Assembly: GCA_002316225.1 (NCBI GenBank)
Contig: DCDC01000029.1
Span: 1-8,279, forward strand
Source of the DNA: Firmicutes bacterium UBA1065
GTDB taxonomy: Bacteria > Bacillota > Clostridia > Tissierellales > Sedimentibacteraceae
DNA: 8,279 nt
Direction: 5' to 3'
Shown piece by piece: positions 1 through 5,769 of this stretch (within the stretch, counting starts at the first letter, position 1; every line of letters starts with the position of its first letter). The notes under the pieces were generated by a model. That model worked only from the letters and a program-made list of their open reading frames with translations, made no database searches and was not told the DNA's origin. The position numbers and the translations under genes are program-made.

Positions 1-48
1 CATGTATTGTAATCCTACATCCATAAAAAACGGGAAATTAATCGGGTA

Positions 49-77
49 TTGATACAATTAAAATTATATGGTAAAAT
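49..77 (+). promoter_or_regulatory. Sigma-A-type promoter of yebC
   Basis: TTGATA at 49-54 and TAAAAT at 72-77 are separated by exactly 17 nt, and the bases just before the -10 (TGG, 69-71) make an extended -10. The predicted start near 84 leaves a leader of about 30 nt before the yebC ATG. Each hexamer differs from consensus at one position. Nothing interpretable is seen in bases 1-48. Confidence 0.7.
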
Positions 78-112
78 ATCATGTCAAAAATGATTGAAGT
101 AAGGAGGAAATT

Positions 113-856
113 ATGTCCGGACATTCAAAATGGAGTAATATTAAAAATCGTAAAGGGAAACAAGATGCATTAAGAGGTAAAATATTTACCAAGTTGGCAA
201 GGGCGATAACCGTTGCAGTGAGAGAAGGCGGACCGGACCCGGACTACAACTCCACATTGGCAACTGCAATCGAAAAAGCAAAGTCACAGAATATGCCTAA
301 TGACAACATAGAGAGGGCAATAAAAACCGGTATGGCAGCAGCAACCGGGGAAAACTTTGAAGCGATTACTTATGAAGGATACGGACCAAGCGGAACGGCA
401 TTTATGGTTCAGTGCTTAACCGATAACAAAAACAGAACAGCAGCGGACATCAGGCATTATTTTTCCAAGTATAACGGAAACTTGGGAACGACAGGCTGCG
501 TAGGATATCTGTTTGACAGGAAGGGAGTAATATCTGTCGAAGCAGCCGGCATTGATGAAGAAGAGCTCATGATGGCAGCCCTTGATGCGGGAGCCGAGGA
601 TTTTGAAGCACAAGGAGACACCTATGAAATAACGACTGCTCCGGAAGACTTTATGACGGTATTAAACGGTTTAAAAGCAGCCGGTTTTGAGAATCTTAAA
701 GGGGATATCATGTACATACCCCAAACCTATATCAAGGTTGAGGATGAAGAAGCAGTAAAGAATCTTGAAAAACTGATTGATGCCCTGGAAGACAACGACG
801 ATGTCCAGGAAGTCTACCACAACTGGGATCAGCCTGAAGAAGGGAAAGAAGAATAA
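113..856 (+). CDS. yebC: YebC/PmpR/TACO1 family protein
   Basis: This is a full-length 247-residue YebC family protein, within the usual size range (about 235-250 aa). The N-terminus has the diagnostic GHSKWSNIKNRKGKQD stretch (residues 3-18), followed by the helical first domain with FTKLARAI (25-32), EGGPDPDYN (38-46) and the MPNDNIERAIKTG segment (61-73). The second domain carries YEGYGPSGTA (87-96) and NKNRTAADIRHYFSKYNGNLG (105-125). The acidic tail is ordinary for the family. Members were long annotated as DNA-binding regulators (PmpR). Mitochondrial TACO1 and more recent bacterial work point to a role in translation, relieving ribosome stalling at proline-rich stretches. The ATG is preceded by AAGGAGG at 101-107, so the start is secure. 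The gene appears monocistronic: a 318-nt gap and a sharp change in base composition follow it. Confidence 0.97.
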   Translation: MSGHSKWSNIKNRKGKQDALRGKIFTKLARAITVAVREGGPDPDYNSTLATAIEKAKSQNMPNDNIERAIKTGMAAATGENFEAITYEGYGPSGTAFMVQCLTDNKNRTAADIRHYFSKYNGNLGTTGCVGYLFDRKGVISVEAAGIDEEELMMAALDAGAEDFEAQGDTYEITTAPEDFMTVLNGLKAAGFENLKGDIMYIPQTYIKVEDEEAVKNLEKLIDALEDNDDVQEVYHNWDQPEEGKEE

Positions 857-971
857 AGAATTTCAATGCTTTCAGAGTTTTTAAACTTGAAATTAACCGA
901 AATAATATTAAGTGATGATATACCTTCATTGTGAATTGTGATATTCGTACAAATTCAATGGAGGTATTTTT

Positions 972-1001
972 ATGCGATGTTTTATCAGGATAACAAAATG
1001 A
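972..1001 (+). CDS. Possible 9-codon leader peptide
   Basis: An ATG at 972 sits 7 nt after GGAGG (960-964) and opens a nine-codon frame, MRCFIRITK, ending with TGA at 999-1001. The site looks like a real translation start, and an 8-T run follows at 1011-1018, but the peptide is not enriched in one amino acid and no clear terminator/antiterminator pair is visible. It may instead be the decayed 5' end of a lost gene. It lies upstream of the TTGACA element that may start the transketolase transcript, so it would be a leader only if transcription starts earlier. Confidence 0.25.
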   Translation: MRCFIRITK

Positions 1002-1075
1002 CCAGGTATCTTTTTTTTAATAGCAAGTTGATTAATAATTAATGGACTTACACCGAGAATTGAATTATAAAAAAA

Positions 1076-1104
1076 TTGACATAAAGATAAATAGATTCAT
1101 TAAA
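1076..1104 (+). promoter_or_regulatory. Possible promoter of the transketolase operon
   Basis: A perfect TTGACA (1076-1081) is followed after 17 nt by ATTAAA (1099-1104), a poor -10 that matches TATAAT at only three positions; shifts of one base do not improve it. The placement, about 70 nt before the first gene, is right. A weak -10 with a perfect -35 could mean activator dependence, or the real promoter may lie elsewhere in the gap. Confidence 0.35.
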
Positions 1105-1174
1105 CAGACCAATTAACCGAATAGAAACATTAATAAGCATAAAACAAATACAGCTATGAAGGAGAGAAAACACA

Positions 1175-2020
1175 ATGAGTAGGTTTCACTTCACACAGAC
1201 TGATGTCCAGCGCCTGGAGAGTCAAGCCCAACAGCTGCGCCGGGACATCGTATCTATGATCTATGCAGCCAAAGCCGGCCATCCCGGCGGCTCCCTGTCG
1301 GCAGTGGAAATGATCACCGCTCTGTACTTCCATGTGATGAACATCGATCCCTCTAACCCAGACTGGCCTGAACGGGATCGTTTCGTTTTGTCCAAGGGTC
1401 ACGCCTGTCCCGCGCTATACGCGGCACTGGCCCGCCGGGGATATTTCGATCCCGCCCTTTTGAATACATTGCGCCAGTACAAGTCCATACTCCAGGGACA
1501 CCCCGATATGAATAAGGTGCCGGGTTTGGATATGAGCACCGGTTCCCTGGGCAACGGTCTATCCATAGGTCTTGGCATGGCCTTGTCTGCCAAGCTTCAT
1601 CGCCAGAACTACACCACTTACGTCATGTTAGGCGACGGTGAGATCCAGGAGGGAATGGTCTGGGAGGCAGCCATGGCAGCCAACCACCACGACCTGAAGA
1701 ATCTGATAGCCATCGTGGACTGTAACGGTGTGCAGATTAATGGATGGACTAACGATATAATGACCCTGGAACCTATTGCCGACAAGTGGAAGGCCTTTGG
1801 CTGGGCTGTGGTGGAGGTCAACGGACACAACATGAAAGATGTCCTCACCGCCCTGCATACTGCCGGTACTATGCGCAAGCCTACTGTAATCCTCATGCGC
1901 ACCGTCAAGGGAAAGGGTGTTTCCTTTATGGAGGACGAATCCAAGTGGCACGGCGCAGCTCCCAGCGAAGAGGAGCTGGTCAAGGCCCTCAGTGAGATCA
2001 ACATGGGAGGAGTGGTATAA
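1175..2020 (+). CDS. Split transketolase, N-terminal (TPP-binding) subunit
   Basis: This 281-residue protein is the thiamine-diphosphate-binding half of a two-polypeptide transketolase. Visible signatures are GHPGGSLS (35-42), SKGHACPALYAAL (73-85), QGHPD (107-111), STGSLGNGLS (121-130), and the TPP/Mg motif starting at GDGE (153-156) and ending at VDCNGVQING (181-190), with Asn184 as the expected metal ligand. GKGVSFMED and WHG follow at 247-260. The family transfers a two-carbon ketol unit between sugar phosphates in the cytoplasm; it needs the partner encoded immediately downstream, because the catalytic Glu lies there. The start has AAGGAGAG at 1159-1166. The stop overlaps the next start by one base (TAATG), implying translational coupling. 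Codons are strongly C/G-ended, unlike yebC. The exact sugar substrate cannot be read: two-chain transketolases serve the pentose phosphate pathway and also dedicated catabolic routes such as apulose-4-phosphate or sulfosugar cleavage. Confidence 0.95.
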   Translation: MSRFHFTQTDVQRLESQAQQLRRDIVSMIYAAKAGHPGGSLSAVEMITALYFHVMNIDPSNPDWPERDRFVLSKGHACPALYAALARRGYFDPALLNTLRQYKSILQGHPDMNKVPGLDMSTGSLGNGLSIGLGMALSAKLHRQNYTTYVMLGDGEIQEGMVWEAAMAANHHDLKNLIAIVDCNGVQINGWTNDIMTLEPIADKWKAFGWAVVEVNGHNMKDVLTALHTAGTMRKPTVILMRTVKGKGVSFMEDESKWHGAAPSEEELVKALSEINMGGVV

Positions 2021-2970
2021 TGGCACTAGCAACAAGAATGGCCTTTGGCCATGAGCTTATCGAGATCGCCAAGACCCGGGAGGACTTTGTGGTATGCAAC
2101 GCAGACACTAAGACTTGCGGTCTTGAAAAATTTGGAGAGTACTTCCCAGGACGGGAGTTTTCCTTCGGAATTGCCGAGCAGAACCTGGTTGGCGGAGCAG
2201 CCGGTCTGGCCGCTTGCGGCAATAAGGTGTTCATAGCCACATTTGCAGTGTTCGCTTCCATGCGGGCCTGCGAGCAGGTGCGCACTTTTGTGTGCTATCC
2301 CAACCTGAATGTTACAGTTATCGGTACTCACGCTGGCCTGCAGGTGGGCGGCGATGGTGCCACCCACGCCGCCATTGAGGATGTGGCCATCATGCGATCT
2401 TTCCCAAACATGACGGTGGTGCAGCCTGCAGACGCCGTTGCGGCCCGGGCCATTGCCCATGCAGCTGTCGACTTCAAGGGTCCGCTTTATGTACGCCTAC
2501 ACCGCAACCCCGTGGCTGACATTTACGATCCCGAAACCTATCACTTCGAGTGGGGCAAGGCTAACACCGTTGCTGACTACGGCAGCGACATGACCATGAT
2601 CGTTTCCGGTATACTGCTGAAAAAGGCACTGGATGCCGCCGCCATTCTTAAGGACCAGGGTGTCGGTGTGCGAGTATTGGATATGGTCACAATCAAACCC
2701 CTGGACAAGGAGGCTGTCATCAAAGCCGCCAAAGATACCGGCGCCATCATGACCATTGAGGATCACACCATCTTCGGTGGTCTGGGTAGCGCTGTAGCCG
2801 AAGTGGTGGTGCAGAACTGTCCTGTCCCCATGGAAATCGTGGGCATTCAGGACCGCTTTGGCGAGTCCGGCGACCCTGAGTTGTTATATCGTGACCATGG
2901 GATGGATGTGGACTCAATAGTGAAAAAGACCAAAGCCTTGGTCGGAAAGAAGGAAGGAGGAAAGAAATGA
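2020..2970 (+). CDS. Split transketolase, C-terminal subunit
   Basis: This 316-residue protein supplies the pyrimidine-binding and C-terminal domains of the split transketolase. The pyrimidine domain shows CNADT (26-30), FGIAEQN (49-55) with the catalytic Glu53 that activates the TPP aminopyrimidine, GTHAGLQVGGDGATH (102-116), and YVRLHR (157-162) for phosphate contacts. The transketolase C-domain begins near residue 188, with VLDMVTIKPLD (219-229) and TIEDHTIFGGLGSAVAE (245-261). Its length is normal for the subunit. GGGAGG at 2005-2010 is the ribosome binding site, inside the end of the preceding gene, and the ATG shares one base with that gene's stop. The tail is Lys/Gly-rich because it overlaps the next gene's binding site. 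The protein is expected to form an alpha2beta2 cytoplasmic enzyme with the upstream product. Confidence 0.95.
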   Translation: MALATRMAFGHELIEIAKTREDFVVCNADTKTCGLEKFGEYFPGREFSFGIAEQNLVGGAAGLAACGNKVFIATFAVFASMRACEQVRTFVCYPNLNVTVIGTHAGLQVGGDGATHAAIEDVAIMRSFPNMTVVQPADAVAARAIAHAAVDFKGPLYVRLHRNPVADIYDPETYHFEWGKANTVADYGSDMTMIVSGILLKKALDAAAILKDQGVGVRVLDMVTIKPLDKEAVIKAAKDTGAIMTIEDHTIFGGLGSAVAEVVVQNCPVPMEIVGIQDRFGESGDPELLYRDHGMDVDSIVKKTKALVGKKEGGKK

Positions 2971-3647
2971 AAGCACCTCATGTATGTATTTTACAAACCA
3001 GCTTTGCCAAGCGGGAGGATACTATAGAATTCCTGAAGGAGAGGGTCCCCGGTGTCCGGGTAGAGTTCATAACCGACAGCACCCTGCTCAACGACGTCCG
3101 TGCCAACGGAGGTCCAACACAAGCCGTCATCGACCGTATGATCCTGTACGCCAAGGCTGCTGAAATTTCCGGAGCTGATCTCATAGTCAACTCCTGTTCC
3201 ACTGTGGGCGAGGTGGCTGACATCTATGCCAAGGAAGTGAGCATCCCTGTCATGAAGGTGGATCTGCCCATGGCCCAGGAAGCTGTAAAGCTGGGTACCA
3301 AAATTGCACTCATTGCCACTGTGGAGACCACCCTGGGACCCAGCCAGCGCCTCATTGAGAAGGAGGGTGCCAAGCAGGGGAAGGTGATGGAATGTACCCA
3401 GTTTCTCCAGACAGCTGCCTGGGATGCTTTGCAGGCAGGTAACGTCCAAGAGCATAACAGGATCCTCTTGGAAAACATCCGCAAGCTTGATACTATGGGC
3501 TTCGATGCCATAGTCATGGCACAGGTTTCCATGCGAGCTTTGCTGCCCAAACTGACCGATGTTAAGACCCCTCTATTATGCAGCTTTTACAGCGGTTATG
3601 GTGCAGTAGCAGATAAACTCAATGAGATCAGACAGGCCAGATCCTGA
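2967..3647 (+). CDS. Asp/Glu racemase superfamily protein with one catalytic-site cysteine
   Basis: This 226-residue protein has the two-lobed fold pattern of the aspartate/glutamate/hydantoin racemase superfamily. The first active-site loop is clear: DLIVNSCSTVGEVAD (71-85), with Cys77 in the nucleophile position. The second lobe has KIALIATVETTLGPSQRLIE (112-131), and then FDAIVMAQVSMRALLP (179-194), where racemases normally carry a Cys as in LGCTH. Here Gln186/Val187/Ser188 occupy that place, so the second Cys is missing. A two-base racemization is therefore doubtful; an isomerase, decarboxylase or C-C lyase-like role is possible, as in maleate isomerase/AMDase relatives, though some of those also use two Cys. 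The start overlaps the transketolase stop by 4 nt (ATGA) and has AAGGAGG just upstream. Co-translation with the transketolase implies a shared pathway, with the substrate unknown. GC content and codon use match the two preceding genes. Confidence 0.85.
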   Translation: MKAPHVCILQTSFAKREDTIEFLKERVPGVRVEFITDSTLLNDVRANGGPTQAVIDRMILYAKAAEISGADLIVNSCSTVGEVADIYAKEVSIPVMKVDLPMAQEAVKLGTKIALIATVETTLGPSQRLIEKEGAKQGKVMECTQFLQTAAWDALQAGNVQEHNRILLENIRKLDTMGFDAIVMAQVSMRALLPKLTDVKTPLLCSFYSGYGAVADKLNEIRQARS

Positions 3648-3664
3648 TGATGGTAATAAATATA

Positions 3665-3706
3665 AACGGTTCTCTCCGGCAACAGAGCTGGTGAGAACCG
3701 TTCTTT
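3665..3706. terminator. Terminator between the transketolase operon and the Mn catalase gene
   Basis: A 10-bp perfect stem (AACGGTTCTC 3665-3674 with GAGAACCGTT 3693-3702) continues, after one T-T mismatch, into CCGGC/GCTGG (one G-U pair) around a 6-nt loop. CTTT follows on the plus strand, and a T/A-rich tract follows on the minus strand. It lies 17 nt after one gene and 7 nt from the stop of the converging one, so it probably serves both. Confidence 0.8.
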
Positions 3707-3712
3707 AATATC

Positions 3713-4393
3713 TTATCTTTTGATGTTTGGTGCTGAAAAGCTGGGAGGTTGGGCATTTTGGGCATTAAATCTGTTTGTTCCGGGACTGGACAGGTCAAAA
3801 TAAAGTTTAGAATCTGCGGTTACTCCCCAATCCCTGTTTGAAGCAGTATCTTTTACCTTGTTAAATGCTTCCCTGAACATGGTATTATGTGCTTCTTCTC
3901 GATTTAGCAAAAAGTCTATGGTATCTTTTACCCCCTTATCATCAATTTGCCTGTATAAGTACTCATATACGACTTTTGCCCTCTGTTCGGCTGCAATATT
4001 TGATAATAAGTCTGCAAGAATATCTCCTGTTTCATTAACATAAGCACCGGTCCATAAATAGCCTGACGCATTGGCAAGAATAGGGGTTAAGCCTGTCAAA
4101 ACATGGGCTTCAATACCCCCTAAGGTAGCATTTTTAGCATCTAAGTCATGACCATTCAGCAAGTTGATAGTAGTTGCAACTATTTCCATATGGCTTAATT
4201 CTTCCGAAGCAATATCCAAAAACAAGTCTTTTATTTCAGGGTCTTTTATTCTGAAACTTTGAGACAGATATTGCATTGCAGCTTTTAACTCTCCATTGGC
4301 ACCCCCTAATTGTTCCTGCAATAAGGCAGCATAATTTGGATTTGGACTGTTTACTTTTACTTCATATAGCAATTTTTTATCATGTGTAAACAT
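3713..4393 (-). CDS. Manganese catalase family protein (CotJC relative)
   Basis: With the start corrected to 4393, this is a 226-residue ferritin-like four-helix protein of the manganese catalase family, which breaks down H2O2 at a di-Mn centre. All five expected metal ligands are present, counting from the new Met: Glu35 (GELKAAMQYL), Glu65 and His68 (EELSH), Glu136 (IAAEQR) and His169 (REEAH). The second-shell Tyr42 and Glu166 are also in place. The N-terminal MFTHDKKLLYEV matches how family members begin. A further in-frame ATG at 4429 has no ribosome binding site, whereas AAGGAG (4406-4401) sits 7 nt before the chosen start. The C-terminal 20 residues are Asn/Pro/Ser-rich and probably wrap a neighbouring subunit. 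The protein is longer than the coat protein CotJC (about 190 aa), a close homologue, so it could act in the cytoplasm against peroxide or be packed into spores. No signal peptide is seen. Confidence 0.9.
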   Translation of the reverse strand: MFTHDKKLLYEVKVNSPNPNYAALLQEQLGGANGELKAAMQYLSQSFRIKDPEIKDLFLDIASEELSHMEIVATTINLLNGHDLDAKNATLGGIEAHVLTGLTPILANASGYLWTGAYVNETGDILADLLSNIAAEQRAKVVYEYLYRQIDDKGVKDTIDFLLNREEAHNTMFREAFNKVKDTASNRDWGVTADSKLYFDLSSPGTNRFNAQNAQPPSFSAPNIKR

Positions 4394-4400
4394 ATAAGCT

Positions 4401-4406
4401 CTCCTT
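4401..4406 (-). promoter_or_regulatory. Ribosome binding site fixing the Mn catalase start
   Basis: AAGGAG on the minus strand lies 7 nt before the ATG at 4393. The alternative ATG at 4429 is preceded by TTAGATTTTAA, with no Shine-Dalgarno, so the 12 extra N-terminal codons are leader sequence. Confidence 0.85.
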
Positions 4407-4468
4407 AAGTTTTTTTTTAGTTTTTCCATTTAAAATCTAAATATGCCTGTAAAGTATCATGAACTTTC

Positions 4469-4497
4469 TATAATGATTAATTTGATTAAGAGCATGG
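4469..4497 (-). promoter_or_regulatory. Weak sigma-G-like promoter candidate for the Mn catalase gene
   Basis: On the minus strand CCATG (4497-4493) and CATTATA (4475-4469) are 17 nt apart. CATTATA fits the forespore sigma-G -10 (CATNNTA), and CCATG matches GHATR at four of five positions, but the spacer is one base short of the usual 18. No better sigma-A promoter was found for this gene. It overlaps the yugP promoter region on the other strand, so it could be coincidence in AT-rich DNA. Confidence 0.2.
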
Positions 4498-4511
4498 TTT
4501 TATGGTATAAT
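4482..4511 (+). promoter_or_regulatory. Sigma-A-type promoter of yugP
   Basis: TTGATT (4482-4487) and a perfect TATAAT (4506-4511) are 18 nt apart, with an extended -10 TGG at 4503-4505. The yugP ATG follows 21 nt after the -10, so the leader is only about 15 nt and contains the GAGGAG binding site (4518-4523). Confidence 0.75.
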
Positions 4512-4532
4512 AAAGACGAGGAGTGATGCGAA

Positions 4533-5228
4533 ATGTATGTACCATACGGTTTATACGATCCGACAATGATAATTTTAATACCTGCAATAATTCTTACCTT
4601 GTATGCTCAAAGCAAGGTGCAGACTAACTTTGCAAAATATTTGAGGGTACCGGCAAGAAGAGGCTACACGGGAGCCCAGGTGGCAAGGATGCTTTTGAAC
4701 CAAAACGGTCTTCATGACATACCCATAGAAGCAGCACAAGGGCAATTAGGAGACCATTACGACCCAGTGAAGCGCGTATTGAGACTGTCAGGTCAAGTAG
4801 CCCAGGGAAGCTCAATAGCTTCCGTAAGTGTGGCAGCTCATGAAGTAGGTCATGCCATCCAGCATGCAAACGGCTATGCTCCCTTATCTATCAGGAACAT
4901 GATTTTTCCTGTTGCAAGATTCGGGTCATCTGCAGCGTGGTTGTTCATAATTGCCGGTTTATTGATTCCCAGCCTGGGAGGTTTGATGGATATAGGAATT
5001 CTCTTGTTTGCTGCGGCTGTTTTGTTCCAGTTGATTACACTTCCCGTTGAATTCAATGCCAGCAGCAGGGCTTTGGAAATGCTGGATGCCAACGGATATA
5101 TCTACGATGAAGAAATAAAGGGAGCCAAGAATGTCCTTAATGCTGCAGCATTAACCTATGTGGCGGCTATGGCAAGCGGTTTGGCACAGCTCATGAGATT
5201 AATGCTTATTAGAAACAGGAGAAGATAA
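4533..5228 (+). CDS. yugP: YugP-type membrane zinc metallopeptidase
   Basis: This 231-residue protein belongs to the zinc_peptidase_2 family (YugP), which is membrane-anchored and of poorly defined substrate. It starts MYVPYGLYDPTMI with a first membrane segment at about residues 10-25. It continues through the RGYTGAQVARMLL region (43-55), the YDPVKRVLRLS strand (76-86), and the zinc-binding helix AAHEVGHAIQH (101-111), where His103, His107 and Glu104 are the two ligands and the general base. Three more hydrophobic segments lie at about 122-145, 152-172 and 203-225. The conserved LPVEFNASSRA (170-180) follows the third segment and is the likely site of the third ligand, Glu173. Length and layout are typical and complete. 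The gene has its own strong promoter and is divergent from the Mn catalase gene. Only a weak AT hairpin (5244-5260) follows it. Confidence 0.93.
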   Translation: MYVPYGLYDPTMIILIPAIILTLYAQSKVQTNFAKYLRVPARRGYTGAQVARMLLNQNGLHDIPIEAAQGQLGDHYDPVKRVLRLSGQVAQGSSIASVSVAAHEVGHAIQHANGYAPLSIRNMIFPVARFGSSAAWLFIIAGLLIPSLGGLMDIGILLFAAAVLFQLITLPVEFNASSRALEMLDANGYIYDEEIKGAKNVLNAAALTYVAAMASGLAQLMRLMLIRNRRR

Positions 5229-5263
5229 TTAATAAAAAAATTTAAAATATATGATATTTTGTA

Positions 5264-5290
5264 ACCAAGCCGGCATGTCTTCATAATATA
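5264..5290 (+). promoter_or_regulatory. Sigma-K-like promoter of the 9-Cys protein gene
   Basis: CATAATATA at 5282-5290 is a perfect match to the sigma-K -10 consensus CATANNNTA. AACC at 5263-5266 supplies the mACm -35, with 16 nt between AC (5264-5265) and CATA. The predicted start near 5297 leaves a leader of about 20 nt containing the GGAG binding site. Sigma-K acts in the mother cell late in sporulation and drives coat and exosporium genes. Confidence 0.6.
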
Positions 5291-5318
5291 TATTAAAAAA
5301 ACATTGGAGTTTGATAAT

Positions 5319-5657
5319 ATGTATAATGAAGATAAATTTGAAAAAGGGCATCCTTGTTGCCCTCCCGTATATGGAAATGAGACATGTAATACTACAGAGA
5401 TAAAAGAGATATTGGAAGTATTAGTTCCAGTAACGGTTGCCCCAGAGGTAGAAGTTGGTAATGTTGCTGTGACCGTTTTAGGCGAGCCGTGCGTTAGACC
5501 GCTTCCTTGCTCAAGCCTGAGCAAAAATGGGATTTGTAAATTTTTAGTAACTCAAAAACTGTGTGTGCAAGTGCCTATAACCTTTAATGCCACTGCAAGA
5601 GCAAATGAAGGATTATCAACAGATTGTTTTGAAAATAGATGTCCAAGACAGTATTGA
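5319..5657 (+). CDS. Small Cys-rich protein, candidate spore coat/exosporium protein
   Basis: I do not recognise this 112-residue protein. It has nine Cys (13, 14, 23, 58, 64, 73, 82, 103, 108), a hydrophilic N-terminus with HPCCPP (11-16), then alternating Val-rich segments (ILEVLVPVTVAPEVEVGN 31-48; VAVTVLG 49-55) and a strand-rich C-terminal half with GICKFLVTQKLCVQVPITF (71-89). The pattern suggests a small beta-sandwich able to cross-link through disulfides. No signal peptide or membrane segment is seen. An upstream in-frame TTG at 5304 lacks a binding site, while the ATG at 5319 has GGAG (5306-5309) 9 nt before it. The sigma-K-like promoter directly upstream is the main reason to propose a spore-surface role; that role is inference. 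A hairpin terminator follows at 5691, so the gene is probably transcribed alone. Confidence 0.75.
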   Translation: MYNEDKFEKGHPCCPPVYGNETCNTTEIKEILEVLVPVTVAPEVEVGNVAVTVLGEPCVRPLPCSSLSKNGICKFLVTQKLCVQVPITFNATARANEGLSTDCFENRCPRQY

Positions 5658-5690
5658 TTCAAATCAAAATAAATATATAAGTTGAATTAT

Positions 5691-5718
5691 AAAAACTCCG
5701 GTTTTTTCTGGAGTTTTT
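5691..5718 (+). terminator. Rho-independent terminator after the 9-Cys protein gene
   Basis: AAAAACTCC (5691-5699) pairs perfectly with GGAGTTTTT (5710-5718), extended by a G-U and a G-C pair to leave a TTTTTT loop. The descending arm itself ends in five T, so this is a classic A-tract/U-tract terminator. It lies 34 nt after the stop and 52 nt before the next gene. Confidence 0.85.
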
Positions 5719-5756
5719 ATATACTGAGTTAATTATGATGGAAGATGTCTATGCAT

Positions 5757-5763
5757 GGAGGTG
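5757..5763 (+). promoter_or_regulatory. Ribosome binding site supporting a TTG start
   Basis: GGAGGTG lies just upstream of TTG at 5770, with 8 nt between GGAGG and the TTG. The first in-frame ATG is 26 codons later, with no binding site, so the TTG start is preferred. Confidence 0.75.
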
Positions 5764-5769
5764 TAATAA

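Larger units (their letters stand above)
857..1174. other. AT-rich intergenic gap between yebC and the transketolase operon
   Basis: No long ORF or RNA gene is seen in this 318-nt gap. Just after yebC lies an 8-bp perfect inverted repeat (AATTTCAA at 859-866 and TTGAAATT at 887-894) with a 20-nt loop and no U-tract, so it is at best a weak terminator. An 11-bp direct repeat, AATTAACCGAA, occurs at 891-901 and again at 1111-1121. A second weak inverted repeat (CATTG 927-931, CAATG 956-960, with inner AATT pairing) precedes the short ORF at 972. A run of eight T lies at 1011-1018 without a convincing stem in front of it. A TTGACA element is at 1076. Confidence 0.6.

Noticed and set aside
1628..2460. 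Long open frames on the minus strand opposite the transketolase genes (1628-2035 and 2026-2460)
   Set aside because: They are mirror frames of GC-rich coding sequence, with no ribosome binding site and no recognisable protein; the plus-strand frames carry every transketolase motif.
1175..3647. Composite transposon or integrative element carrying the GC-rich operon
   Set aside because: No transposase, integrase, tRNA end, terminal inverted repeats or flanking target duplication could be found; transfer is suggested only by composition.
5156..5524. 122-codon minus-strand frame over the end of yugP and the 9-Cys gene
   Set aside because: It overlaps two better supported genes and their promoter, reads through AT-rich noncoding DNA, and has no binding site at its start.
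1060..5695. 14-bp repeat TTGAATTATAAAAA at 1060-1073 and 5682-5695
   Set aside because: Low-complexity AT-rich sequence; no flanking features are shared, and such matches are expected in DNA of this composition.
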